64,000 bases of DNA from contig LR990051.1 in NCBI GenBank assembly GCA_905147135.1, positions 3,992,463 to 4,056,462 of the forward strand, given 5' to 3'. Below the pieces are notes generated by a model, which saw nothing but the letters and a program-made list of their open reading frames with translations, was not told the origin of the DNA and searched no databases. Made by a program: the position numbers and the translations under genes. Positions 46,745 through 58,978 of this stretch are shown here, in pieces. Within the stretch, counting starts at the first letter, position 1. Every line of letters starts with the position of its first letter. The stretch comes from Blastobasis lacticolella. Taxonomy: Eukaryota; Arthropoda; Insecta; Lepidoptera; Blastobasidae.

Positions 46745-47480
46745 CCCGATCTTTGGCATCATGACGTCGTAAGCCGTTGGCTTTTGCAACCGACTCGGCG
46801 AAGGAAATCCATCGCTTCTAGGGTCTCCCGCGGGACTGCTTTCTGATCTTTTTCTTCGTATCGAGTCGATGGACTAAACTCTGACTTATACTTTATTCGC
46901 CTAGTATTTGGCGACGGATGCAGCGTTTGAACTGGCCTCGAACAAGACCTCCATGGTACAAGTTTTAGGGCACGCCGAGCATGAAACGAGGTGGTACATA
47001 GTTTGCGGAGATATGCCACAGTCGCACTGAGAACTGTCATTTGTATATCCACACTAAAAGAGATTCTCTTTACATCGGCCCACCTGGGTTCGCAGCCGAT
47101 TTAATGCCTTCCAGGTTGGCCACGGAAAATTGTTTCCGGGTGGGAGCTTTTCAGTAGGAGAGATAAAGGCGGGATTGGAAAATTTAGTGATCCACAGGTT
47201 TCTTCTGGCTGTGTGGACGTCACTTTCGCAGGCTGTGGAGGTCGTCAAGATAGCTTTCTGATAGCGGCAAGTCACTCTCTTCCCAGTACGTGACCAATCC
47301 AGCGCAGGAAAGTCTCGTCAACGCTTATACGCGATGTCCCACACGCCAAGGCTGCCACGGATGTACTAGTCGGTCAAGTCGTGTAACACCGCATCCGCCG
47401 TAGCATTTCTATGTCCCTTATTCCTGCTTGCATACACATTGTTGTTGGGCTGGAGAAAAACATGACAATAAATAGATGAC
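46745..47480 (-). pseudogene. Degenerate LINE 3' end with CCHC-like motif
   Basis: The minus strand yields, in order and over several frames: AGIRDIEMLRRMRC, FLRWIGHVLGRE, ALNRLRTQVGRCKENL, then QCDCGISPQTMYHLVSCSAC. These are the C-terminal landmarks of another lepidopteran non-LTR reverse transcriptase: the EMLRR...GHVLGR block, the LNR-x-RT-x-x-GRC motif and a Cys-x-Cys...His...Cys knuckle. The order is correct, with at least three frameshifts and internal stops. The end near 46750 carries a short gatga run. Not functional. Confidence 0.75.
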
Positions 47481-48099
47481 AGTGATGAATGTGTTGCCCA
47501 TCTAGGCGTACTCTTCTAGCTTGACAGAGTCTTCATAGAGTCCTGCCACTGGTAAATATTATTTAAAATATACCACCATTAAAAACTTAGTCTACCTACC
47601 TAAAAATTATTTTAACGCAAACCTATTCTTTAGACTTTGGTAACAGAATTTAGTCGTAACGAAATCTAAAGGCATCATTTACACTTATAAGTATCTACCT
47701 ATTACCTTCTGCATACAAGGTGAAAAATAAGTGTTGCTCATACAACGTGAGGTTAAAATTAGGTAAATAATAATATGTGTACCTATAATGAGAATTATTC
47801 AAATATTTGGTAGGTCCCAACCCTATCTAAGGGTTGGACGCTAAATAAGTATTCAAAATAATAATTAAATCTTATTAGAATTAAACCATAATTATACTAA
47901 AATAACTGAAATTAAACAACTGCCAACAAAAAATCTAAAAAGAAATAACATAGAGCGTTTATTTTTTACAGGAACATTTATGTGTTCTAAGCTTATTTTA
48001 AAAAATAAGCAATATTTGGCTTTAGATACAAAAAACATAGACATTACTAATTTTGCCTCTAACAAGATTCCATTCGTACCTTTTTAGCACCATTTCATA
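47481..48099. other. No gene recognised
   Basis: AT-rich unique sequence. Confidence 0.4.
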
Positions 48100-48296
48100 G
48101 CTACAAAGTGGGGTCCCACTTTATGCGCGTGCACATACGATCGCCATCCTTGCATCACTGATCCATGGACACGAACCAATGCAGTAGGTAATATATAACG
48201 CCCACCTTCTCTGAATTTCAACCAAATTGCTCGAGTGCTATTTAAGGATTGACGTATTTTGCCCGGGTTGGGGTTAAAAATACCCCACTTTGTAGC
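48100..48296. repeat. Inverted-repeat bounded segment (possible MITE)
   Basis: A 15-bp perfect inverted repeat, gctacaaagtggggt at 48100-48114 and its complement at 48282-48296, bounds a 197-bp unique segment. No clear TSD, so MITE status is tentative. Confidence 0.4.
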
Positions 48297-50467
48297 CGAA
48301 AATTAAAAACAATGATTCCACTATAGTTACTCCACACCGCTCCGAAATCCAACCCGCGCCTCATTTATTTCCATTATCGCGAACACAGCAACCGTAATAA
48401 CGTTGGCCAATAAAACTCGATCACCTTATAAATGAACGCGTTATTTGGCTAAATCTTAATTTATATAAGTCGGACCATAAAGCCCTCCACACTTAAAACA
48501 ACAGATTAGTCGAGCCATTCCACGCTCCGGAAGCGAACCAGCAGCTGAGTTATCGTGCCGCCACACCGGTGCGATGATGACGCGATGCGGTTCGATGGAA
48601 TTGGAAATGTAATGGAATACTTTTTTGTTACCTTAACCTGTAATAAACCGGAAATTTGTCTGACGAATTTTGTTATTCCGAAAACGTTTCTCCTTACTGT
48701 GTATTCTATAATTTTAATTTGATCGGAAAATATCAACTGACGTATTTTTTATTTTCGACTTTTTTAATTTCATTACCTCTCAACTTTTATCCGAAGCTAT
48801 AAATGTTAGAAGATTTAGTATAATAAAAAGACAACTCGACATTATATTCCAGCTTGTATATCAAGGGCTGCAATGCTGACGTTGCTTTGCATGGAGCTGA
48901 ATGCTCGACCACCATTAGTGCGGCCGGTAATACAGACACGTACTAAACGATTTCACAATATTCTGTTTTTTTTTAATTCCAGATTCCAAAAAGACTTTCC
49001 AGCCCTATCTGTGTGGTGGCAATCGAGAGTCTAAGTTACGAGTCCCATGGATTACGCGGCAGCCAAGTTATGGCACGGTGGCTTACGGTGGCCGCAGACG
49101 AATTTACCGCGAGTTCAGTGAAACCTGTGGGCTTAACTCACTTTGTGTAAACACCCCGTTACTCGGGCCCAGTGTGTACGGGCCAACTGTATTTTTTTCA
49201 CGATCTCGATTGATTTCGATGAGTGAGATATTTAAAATTTAGATTAAATAGTTTTTTATTTTTCGTATTGGACATTAGTATCGTAAATAGCTAATTCTAG
49301 CTAAATAACCAATATATCTTCGAAATTAATAAAAAAAACCGAAACATCACAACACGTACAATTTAGAATTAAATAACAATTACTCAGCGCACACGAGTCC
49401 TATATCACACTAACTAACAACCGGAAGTCGGGAAGTAACGCGGCGCGCTGGCAACACCGACATAAATTCCGCTGAACACGGCAGGTATTATTTACGGCGA
49501 CTGGCCACCCCGCAATTACAGCGTTGGTAATGTGGCAACACTGAAATATCGCGGCTGCGGAGTGAGCCGTGAAAAATAGCAGTGTTGCCAGCGCGACGTG
49601 GAAAGAATTGTGGCTGTTGAAAAATTAGTTACGTAACGCTAACGTGGGAGTGCAGATGTGGAAAATGTGTTTTTGTAGCTGCTGTTGTATGCTTTTATGA
49701 GAAGGTAGGTAGGTACTAATTTTAGAAATAAAAATTCCAGTAATCTATACATATTTAACAAAACAAAGTCGCTTCCCGCCGTCTGCCCCTATGTATGATT
49801 GTATGTATGAACTTTTAGATCTTTTAAACTACGCAACGAATTTTAATGCGGATTTCAGCAATATGGATAGTGATTTACGAGAAAGGTTTATAAGCAAGAG
49901 AAAAAAGGGTACATACCTATAGGTAAAGTAGGTATAGGGTAGGTGTAGGGTAAGGGTAGGACGCCACGTAAAATAAGTTGCATCGGTTCCACTGGTTCAT
50001 AATATATAAAGTCGAACCATGAATATTATGAGGTGCCGCCTTATTGCGGAATTTTTCAGAACAAATTTTTTACACTTGTAATAGAAAGTAACAGCAACAG
50101 TAGCTCCCTCTTGACACAATTAACAAAACTCATATATTCGTCAAGCTTTATAAAAATAACAGACACTAAATACAGACAATAGATAAAATGTTACCTAAGT
50201 AACACAAATTTTAGAAAATTAGCTGGAATTTCACATATAATTTTTAGTTAATACTAACTGAATGTGAGTAGGTACTGGTACTGGAAATAAACGATTATTC
50301 GTTCATTTATTTAAACTTTATTTGCCCCAAATGAACGAAGAGTTATTGAATTGGTAAGTTAAGCAAACCACTTCATAAGTAAATCGTAACATCAACAATT
50401 TATATTCTAACGTATTAGAATTAAGGCTCCTCTCAACAATAGCCGCCTTGTTAGAAAACATAAAGTG
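48297..50467. other. Unique sequence with GC-rich patches
   Basis: Includes GC-rich parts at 48340-48420, 49020-49190 and 49430-49620. The last contains an inverted repeat (49444-49457 with 49582-49595). A degenerate GGTAG-rich run is at 49920-49965. No coding block recognised. Confidence 0.35.
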
Positions 50468-50520
50468 GAAAGGGTTGGTACTGTATTATATTTAACCCAT
50501 CCGGACACCACTCGGCCAAC
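50468..50520 (-). mobile_element. RTE mini-element head fragment
   Basis: Complement of the 5' end: ccggacaccactcggccaac preceded by gggttggta-type sequence. Only about 50 bp survive. Confidence 0.5.
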
Positions 50521-53474
50521 TTTTGTAACTTGCAGCTATAACGACATCTACTTATAATAAATAACGCTAATAACATTAGGAAGGGAGCAAAATGTCTCTA
50601 TCCCATCCATTCACAGTAACAGCACAAGTTAACTCACAAACAGAAATAACCCTCGTGAGTAACGACAGCGCCGTAAAGGCGGAAAATAAAAAAGCACACC
50701 ACCATAAAGCATGTTTTATTGCGTCGATCAATAATATTTTATAGCAACATTCAATAACATCTAGAACGCGAGTTAGTCGAGCGCATAAAGCAATAATTAC
50801 GGGGCCCCGTACCCCGTAAACGAGATTTACGGGGAAACAGTGAGTCTGCCGGTCCGGAACAATCCCCCCGACTATAAAATTCGCTACACACGTTTATCTC
50901 GAGCTCGGCTCTCAATAAACAAACCGAGGAAGCGAACGGATAAAGCCGAAAGACTCGCATATATCTCGCGGGGCAATAAAATAAATCCGACCCCGGCACC
51001 ATAATAACATTCGGAGAGCTGAATTATTTTCTAATCCGCCTTCGGGAAGCTAATAGTTCGCACGTGTTTGGAGGCTGGAGTTAGGGCGCTGCGTCCCGCC
51101 CGTCCCAAGAAAAACATGAATTTCCGCGCAGTAATGCGGGCTTAACGCGGACACCTTAATAATTGTCAAATAAATTCGGCGCAAAGCTGCGCTGGAAAAA
51201 GCGGTGCAGCGCATTAGACGCGCTCGCGACGTAATGACCTCGTAAAGACGGGACCCGAGCAAAGACGCGCCTTTTATTAGCTCCAACTGGCTCGTAGCCT
51301 CCGGGGTTTAGGTGACACCCCGACCCTGCAGACACCCCTCACCTACAACTGATAAAAACTCTAAGAATTTGGCCAGTGAAGTCCTTTCTGGATGACGCAA
51401 ATGAGATGATTATATTATTATAATGCTAAACCGAAAAGAAGATTTTATTATACCGGCGGGTTGCGCTCCGAGTTACCCCGATACGAATTTTAAAAACACC
51501 CTCAGATTATCATGATCAATGAAGCAATCCGTCTCCATAAATCGCGCAAATTTATCAAACAAATGGACGGAGCATTATAAAACAAAGGGGGCCAAAATTT
51601 CATCTCAACCCGGCTGATGCGAGACATAAATAACGGCTCATATTTTCACGCCATTTCAACTCTGCCCTCCACAAAGGAATGCACGTCTGTTTGGATTAAT
51701 GTACCTTCATACATTTATACCCGGCTCTTGTGCTCAACAAGCCGAGATCACGTTTAACGTCTCCCATAAAACAAGACAAAACTAACCTCATAACTATGCA
51801 CTTAAAGTCCTCTTTTCGTTGTCGCGTGAAATGGAGTTGAGTCCTTTTCGTGTTTGGGTGGTGATGAATTTTCCGCAAAGTTCTTCCCGTGTCTATCTGA
51901 GCACTTTGTAAGATAAAAATGTGGACGGCTCGGGGCATAGATCAAGCCTGTCTACGGCGAGGCAGACAGACAAAAAGTGGCTGCTGTGAAGACAGGTGCT
52001 ACATTAGCCTGGAGCGCCGAGCTGCAGCGCCGCAGCGCGAACCGACTTGACGTCGCTTTATAAAAAAATGCTTTATAATGATGTCCCCTTTCTTAAAGGT
52101 GAATGGTAATTTAATTCAATTAACATTATAAGTTGTCATATTCGTGCAATAATTATTAATTGTATCACTGATATAGCTGTAATCTGCTTTTCTATTTCAG
52201 TGTGCAACTTTAGCCCATTTATTTTTAGTGTGACATACTTATGTATTACTATTACTTAAACCAAACAATCCTCAAACCAAATTAGAAATTTAAATATAAT
52301 TGAGCTGTTATTTTTAGTACATATACCAGCCCAAACAAGCCATCATTCTCTTCGTTTCGGTTTCGTCTAATTATTAAAATGTAGGCTTTGCTAACGACTT
52401 AGCTAGTTTAGCGAAAAAGATATGATTAATGAAGCCGATGGGGGATAAAAGATAGAATATGATTTAATCACCATTAAAAAATTCAGTGCTGATAATTAAG
52501 ACAATAGTATCGTCGCTCCACATTTTCATTAGGCACAATTTTAGTACTATTTTTTTCATCCGTGCTTTTACTTTTATAATATTTGTAAGAACAGCTACAT
52601 TCATTACAACATTGTAGATGATATCGGGCTTCTACATCCACGATTCTCTTGTACACAAACAATTCCTCCCATTTTCATATTCTAAATAAGAAGTCTCAGG
52701 TACCTTTACACATGACAGTTGAATAGGGCAGCCTCCACTTGTTTAAAATTATATGAAAACTCCGTAAACGTATTCAGAGCATCGCTCGTCTCGCGTACCC
52801 TTAAGCAGTGGCCGTTTAAAAATCAAAACTCGCTCGCATCGCATCAGCCAACTGTTCAATAGACTGACAAAAATAACCCTTCTACACGGTCCATCCATCA
52901 CGTGTCCTCAAGCCGTAGCTCATGCATACTCGTCGGTCGTCTGCAGTTTTAAATTGAATAAGAAATAAATCTTGTCACTTTTTAAGGGCTTATTGATGGC
53001 GTCGCTGTGCCAGTCGCTTGCTGCTTTGATGGGAAAGATACGTGTCTTGAAACGCTAACAGGAGCGCGGCGGATGTCAGCTAAGTTGGATGCTTGCAAAA
53101 GTGGCGATAGAGCCGGATTCCACCAGGACTAGGTTAAGCTGAGCGCAGTTTGACATGATTACTCTCGTTCTCACGTATGTCGTAATCACACGTAAACTAA
53201 TAGAATGTTGTTTCTTTAAAAAGAATATGCGTTAAAAATAAATGGTTTGGTGAATTTTGTTGCAGTTCGCAATATTTCTATAAATTTTGCTAATTATATA
53301 ATAAAGTAATAGTTTTCACAGTTTTGCAGAGACATAACAATCCGGACGACTTCGTATTTTTTTTAAACTAGTACTTTCTAAAACGTGACACCTTCCTAAT
53401 TCGTATCTCCTACTCGTTATCTTTTTTAGACTTGAAGAAAGTGGTGTAAATTGGTCTTATTTTGAAACTTTTTT
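50521..53474. other. Unique region with a GC-rich island at 50740-51350
   Basis: The island is the largest non-repetitive GC-rich block in the window. It has nested palindromes at 50798-50834 and short ORFs that follow GC content only. Downstream, 51350-53470 is AT-rich unique sequence. Candidate conserved non-coding DNA. Confidence 0.4.
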
Positions 53475-53575
53475 TAAAGCTCTTAACGGTTTCGCTGTGA
53501 AAAAGTTTTCGGATCTCATAAAGAGTCAAGCTCAGAACTCTACAAATACGTACAAATTGGTCAGAGAGTATAGCT
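53475..53575. repeat. Dispersed repeat X, copy 2
   Basis: aagctcttaacggtttcgct, gtgaaaaagttttcggatct, cataaagagtcaagctcaga, ttggtcagag; aligns over its whole length with 36515-36610. Confidence 0.55.
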
Positions 53576-53722
53576 TGACCGTTTCATAGATGCAAACGCA
53601 GCTTTATTACAGACAATGATCAAATGAACTGACATCCGCTCTGACCGTCGCGTCGCGAAATCCAGCCTGTGCCATAAAATAGTTCTTTTAAATATTGTTA
53701 TCTTATCCTGAAAATTCACGGA

Positions 53723-53805
53723 AACGCTGCTAAAAGGGGTACGTAGTTACTTTATCCCATTAAACGCTTCTAAAAGGGGTAGGTATTTCCCCATTACTTT
53801 TTACT
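53723..53805. repeat. Degenerate two-copy tandem repeat
   Basis: aaacgctgctaaaaggggta and aaacgcttctaaaaggggta occur about 40 bp apart with related continuations. Confidence 0.55.
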
Positions 53806-54312
53806 CCACTTGGTGGGGCCACTTCCATGCCCCCAGATACACCTGAAAAATTGTAGAAGACGTTGGCTAGGAAACAGACTACATATACATTATGGTAATA
53901 TGTACTGTGTTTGTGTTGTAAGAAGGAAGTATCCGTTTCTGATATAAAAAATTTAAAATAATGAAGATGAGAACAGTAAAAAGGGTCGCAAAAATATCTT
54001 TTTTTGGGCGATATACTTTGACATATTCACCGAGGATGCCGAAGACGCCTGGCAGAGGCCGGGATAAGCGCTAGGACGATGATGATGACTGTGACCTACT
54101 CACTAGTTCAGGCAGGTTTCTACTTTGGAATGTCTCGTTGCGCTCGAGATTTATAATAGTATCCTTGAAAAATATGATTTTGCGTTATTTTACTGTTTAT
54201 ATACACTATTATTATAAACTGTTTTAAAACTTGAGAATTCTTTAAAATAATTATGACAAAGCTTTTGCATTATTAGTACATTAACAAGCCATGACTAAAA
54301 ATAAAAATTGCA

Positions 54313-54530
54313 CCTACAAACCTGATAACAAGTGGTCACCGCTGCCTATAGACATTAGCAACACCGGTGGTAGGTACCTATCGCCCATGTGTTTTCTATT
54401 TCTAAAACCCCAGGACACGAAGCTCTGGTAGAAACTATTATTTATAATTGATACTACATTACTGGTGTCGCTCCATAGGCAGAGGTGACCACTTTCCATC
54501 AGGTGACTCGCTCGCCTATTTGTATTACAT
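54313..54530. mobile_element. Two LINE 3' tails in inverted arrangement
   Basis: The left arm (54315-54365) and right arm (54462-54530) are imperfect inverted copies of the same 3'-tail sequence: acaagtggtcaccgctgcct, tagacattagcaacacc, versus the complement ggtgtcgctccataggcaga, ggtgaccactttccatcagg. The right arm ends in a short A run. It could be a twin-primed (inverted) insertion or a MITE made from LINE tails. Confidence 0.55.
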
Positions 54531-54708
54531 TTAAAAAAACTTTTTGCATTAAAGTTAGCTTATATTGTCGTTATAAAAATTAAAAGCCAATACTTCATAC
54601 ACAACAAACACGCTAAGTAATTAATAATGCAACTGGCCATAAATAGTGCATTTACAATTAGGTTAATGATATTTGCATGGTCCACTGAGAGATGATTTAG
54701 TGCTTGTA

Positions 54709-55227
54709 CAGTCGCGCTCATAAGTGCATTACACTATCAGAAAAATCTTTTGTAGCTACTGCCACATACAGAAACAAATGGAATTGGCTACAACTGACCT
54801 ATTAGATTTCCCTTAGGAACCAATAACTAATTCTTAAACTGCAGTTTTTTTTAAATATTCAATTTGAATTGAAATTTCAAAATGACTATTGCTTTAAGAA
54901 TTTCCATAATTGGTATAAATTAAAAGTAAAATATGTTTGGATAGTAAATGTATGGTTACAATAAATTAGAAAAACATTTGCACATAATGTTAATTTTTTT
55001 TTAATCGATTCTGACTATTACCTTTGTGACTTTTAAAAGTAAAACTGACAAAGTGATTTTGAATTTTAATAAAAAAATAACTACTTGTGATTTAGACATT
55101 ATTTTATTTTGACTATGTTTCTAGTTTATTACCTTTAGAACAGTACCTATACTACATGCAATAAAACCTTTTAACAGCTGCAAAAGTATATGATTTTTAA
55201 GTAGTAATGCACTTATGAGCACGACTG
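54709..55227. mobile_element. Non-autonomous Tc1/mariner-like element
   Basis: A 519-bp element with inverted ends cagtcgcgctcataagtgca and ttac on the left, and cagtcgtgctcataagtgca on the reverse of the right end (one mismatch in about 24). It is flanked by TA at 54707-54708 and 55228-55229. TACAGT-type ends and a TA duplication are typical of Tc1/mariner. The AT-rich interior has no transposase ORF. Confidence 0.7.
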
Positions 55228-55424
55228 TAATTTAAATAAATGTTTTGCAACATTGTAACCAGTTAACCACACAATTTCTTTGTGGTATATAATAATTAGT
55301 AGTTTTTGTAACTCGCATATCACAGGGTGCCACCAATCGAGCCACTAATCTATACTACAAACCAACGGTCTATCCTACAAACCAACAGCTGCAAACGCTG
55401 TTATGTGGAGGAGCTAACTTTCTA

Positions 55425-55835
55425 ATCTTTATGGTCTGTAGGTTCTTCTGACAAACTACGGGTTGCACAGAGAGCGATGGAAAGAATAATGCTCTGTATA
55501 ACCGTGAATGGTAAAATAAACTATTGGATCAGTGGAAAGACAAATGTGGTGGCCGTTGTGAAAGAGATAAAGCGCCTGAAGTGGAGATGGGTAGGACACG
55601 ACCAGAATGAATTACTGCTGTTGAGCGAGAAGGACTTTGGAGTGGAGACCACGCACTAACACTCCCAGCATGGACAGACCACCCTTAAGGATATCATCGG
55701 TCCATATAAAGATGCCAATGAAACCAGAATAAATTGGCTGTAGGTAGCCCAAAACAGACAGGCGTAGAAGCTTGAAGAGGAGACCTACATTTGAAGGACT
55801 CACTATGGGCTGATATGATGATGGTGATGAATGGA
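55425..55835 (+). pseudogene. RTE-type LINE 3' end, degenerate
   Basis: The frame reads DKLRVAQRAMERIMLCITVN, then after changes IKRLKWRWVGHDQ, aligning with RKLTVTQRAMERAMLGV and LKWQWAGHIARR of the intact RTE. It ends in gggctgatatgatgatggtg. Frameshifts and a missing stretch disable it. It is more diverged from the intact copy than the fragment at 58699. Confidence 0.75.
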
Positions 55836-56651
55836 CACATACGATTTTCAACATTTGATAGAGAAAATGATTGGATGAGAACACGTTTCGCTTACGAGAA
55901 AAGTATACAAATTAGAAGATGTACTAGGAGCAAACATGTTTAGCTTCACCACGAGAAAAGCATGCAAACTACTCAACACTTCTATGTCCTCAACTCATTG
56001 CAAATACACAATTAAATTCATTTAAAAGGCCGCGTCACATAGACAGCAACAATTTCAAAATCAATCCCAACCACGCCACGTAGAAAACACAAGTCATTTC
56101 ATTAACGAGTAGGTGTAAATGTATTTAACCTTCCATTAACATCACGCGTAATAGTATACAATCAATGAAACGCTGTCAAACCAAACAGCTGTGTCCTAGA
56201 TTGCGGTGACAAGATTACATTTGCAGTTGATAATACAAACATCAAAATACAAGACGTTGGAACATTTAATGAAGACAACAGAAAAGGCAACTTTGTATCC
56301 GAATACAAACAGACGAATTAATCAATCATAGAAAATATCTATTTTATGCAGGAAGCTGTCAATAATATTGATATCTACACCCACTCTATCGTTACCAATG
56401 CAACAATGACACTAAATAATTCTGCCATATAGTGACCATTCATTTCATCTATACAATAGTTTATTTTAAAGGTGCCTAAGTGATAAAATTCTTTATCTTT
56501 GAATATTTTACAGTTTCTTGGTTTATGAGGTGTCCGACATTTCGGGAAAAATTCCCAACTCGTACTAATACCGGGCTACTCGTAACAGGCCGTAATGTTG
56601 GGCTACTTGTACTCGTAAACCGAGGTATGCTAGTTTAAAACATTAAGTTAC
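55836..56651. other. No gene recognised
   Basis: AT-rich unique sequence. Confidence 0.4.
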
Positions 56652-56728
56652 TCGGTGTTGCTGATGTTCATTTTCCATCAGGCGGCCCCTTTGCCTGTTT
56701 GTTTGCCGTAAAACATAAAAAATCTTTG
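56652..56728 (+). mobile_element. LINE 3'-tail fragment
   Basis: Reads ctcggtgttgctgatgttca, ttttccatcaggcggcccct, ttgcctgtttgtttgccgta, aaacataaaaaatc: the common tail, with a small deletion. Confidence 0.55.
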
Positions 56729-57589
56729 TTTGTTATTTATCTATCATTTTACGTGTAATTTGATTGGACTCTTAAACAGTATTGTGTATAAATGAGAAAA
56801 AAATTATAAAACTTGTAGATTCTACAGTTTAAAAAGCATAATCTAATGAAATTACAGTCAATAGCGATTTTCTAATTTTTGAAATATGAAATGAAAATGA
56901 AGGGGCTCAGCATCTAGAGACAATCACATAGGTATGAAACCAATATGTAAGAAAGTTTGTTATTATTTAATCGTAGACCCAATAATGTCACTATTCTACA
57001 TTTTCATCCTATTAAAAAATATGGATTCCATTGGCAATACACAACCACAATATCTATTTTCGCGTACAAAATCTCTGTAATGAAACACACATACTTATTT
57101 CTCCTATAAGATTTATCGCGCTGAACCGGTCCAATAATCGATCTACTAACAAAGGACTAGCCATCGACTTCTTTTATCTGTCAATCAGAGGCATCGATTG
57201 TCTAGATCCAACTTTGGATTGACAAATTTACTTTTGCGGTCGATGTTAATCTAAAGACCCCATTTTTGCGTACAGTTTAGAGACAATTTTGATTGGTAGT
57301 AATTCTTATCAATGATAGTATAGTCTTGTTGGAAGCCAATGAAACGAGAAGGCTGATTGACGGCAGATCAAGATAGCAAGAGCTTTGCGGCGTCATGGCT
57401 TCTGAAGCGATAGGGTTGAGACGAATGTCCGACAGTCATTCGCTGACTCGTACCGAGATACCTTTTCTAGAATCGATTGTAGTAATTTTAGAGGACATAG
57501 GTTTAGGTTTCTTAGTGTATGGGTTAGGACAGTAGCATTTTTGGCCGATCATTAAATAACAATATGGATTTTTATAGACTAACCAGGCA
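56729..57589. other. No gene recognised
   Basis: AT-rich unique sequence. Confidence 0.4.
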
Positions 57590-57720
57590 TTTGACCGCCA
57601 TCTTACCTTGTGGATGCGACCGAATATGGAGCATGTCTGTCTAGGGACAGTCTATTCACTGTAGCCTAGAAGTCGTCCAGATTATAATTATCAGGGAACA
57701 CACTCGCATTGACTGCGAAT
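57590..57720 (-). pseudogene. LINE 3' end fragment (VFPDNYNLDDF)
   Basis: The minus strand reads NASVFPDNYNLDDF, a stop, ATVNRL, followed by aaatgcctggttag and a short A-containing end, matching the order in 29917-30066 (caaatgcctgggtaggcc). Confidence 0.65.
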
Positions 57721-58686
57721 TCCATGCCTTAGCCGAACGTATTATAAAGGTTGAACTAAAGGTTGAACGAAGTTCGAGTTTGGAAACTCAATTGAAATAT
57801 TTATTTACGCACAACCGATTAAGGATCACGAACTACATTATTACGGTTGACTCAAGAAAATGTAATGCAAAATAAGAAGTAATGTAATGGGGCAAACTTA
57901 CTAGCAAAGGTTTACAAATCAGAAACCTTTCACTTATTCGCTGCATTCGTTTATTTGTGTCTGTCAGGCTAATACATTACCCTCATTTTAGGCTGTCGCT
58001 CTCGGACAAAATGACGGCTCGAATGAACCGGCAGCGATAAAAAGTGTTCATTTATTACATTCATTACGATAGCATTACAGATGGCGGGCGATTGGTTAAG
58101 TATTATCCAGTAGCTGATTTCGTATCGACAGCTCTTCGTACTGTCGGCATAGATAAAATTATTGAATTTGTACAATAATATACTCGGATTCATCAATTAG
58201 TATGGGAAAAGAATTAAACGTAACGTATCGTGAGTTCAAAAATATCCTCCACGATCCTTTAAAATTTTTTAATACTTTTAAAAATAGAGGTTTGATAATG
58301 TTAATAGTTATACCAGCCTACCCTGCAATCTTTTAGTCCAGCCCATCATATAACAGTTCATTAGGGTCTCCTGTTGGACTTATAGCCGACTGAACTTTAG
58401 ACTGATAAACTTACCGAAGCCTTATCTGCAGCTCGTACATTGTAGACACACTGTTCTGAGCAACCGGTAGCCACAACCGGTTGCCGGTAAATGATATGCT
58501 TTTGACAGCATCAGATATTTCACTCAAGATAATATTGACGTCGGCGCAATCAGCTCACAATGGCCCCTTATAAAAAAGCTAATGTATTATCTCTAGAGAT
58601 ATAAATGTAAGATAATCGGACGAAACCTTAGCGGATGAGGCGACGTCAAATACCGTTAAAGCTGTAACTGCAGATTAATAAACACC
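57721..58686. other. No gene recognised
   Basis: Unique. A perfect 9-bp hairpin gcaaccggt-agccaca-accggttgc lies at 58460-58484. Confidence 0.4.
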
Positions 58687-58698
58687 AATGAGGTATAA

Positions 58699-58966
58699 GG
58701 AGGAGGCACCGACATAACCCGAAGGATTACCAAGCTTAAGTGACAGTGGGCAGGGCACATAGCTCGCAGAACAGATGGCCGATGGGGTAGGAAAGTGCTC
58801 GAGTAGTAGACGCAGCGTGGTTGGGTCTCTACTCCTTTTGCGATCAACCGACCTGGTAAAGATCGCAGGTACCAGCTGGATGCGGAAGGCACAAGACCGT
58901 TGTGGAGATCTCTGGGGGAGGCCTATGCCTAGTAGTGGACGCCTTCCGGCTGATATGATGATGACA
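58699..58966 (+). pseudogene. 5'-truncated RTE copy with TSD
   Basis: Closely related to the last 290 bp of the intact RTE: gggcagggcacatagctcg, agaacagatggccgatgggg, gagatctctgggggaggcc, then ctgatatgatgatga. Two small deletions (about 20 bp near the TGRRS codons, a few bp in the DRSLW codons) break the frame. TSD aatgaggta(t/c)aa at 58687-58698 and 58967-58978. Truncated at insertion. Confidence 0.88.
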
Positions 58967-58978
58967 AATGAGGTACAA

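Noticed and set aside
49920..49965. Telomere-like GGTAG/TAGGG run
   Set aside because: Irregular and short; insect telomeres are (TTAGG)n and no regular array is seen.
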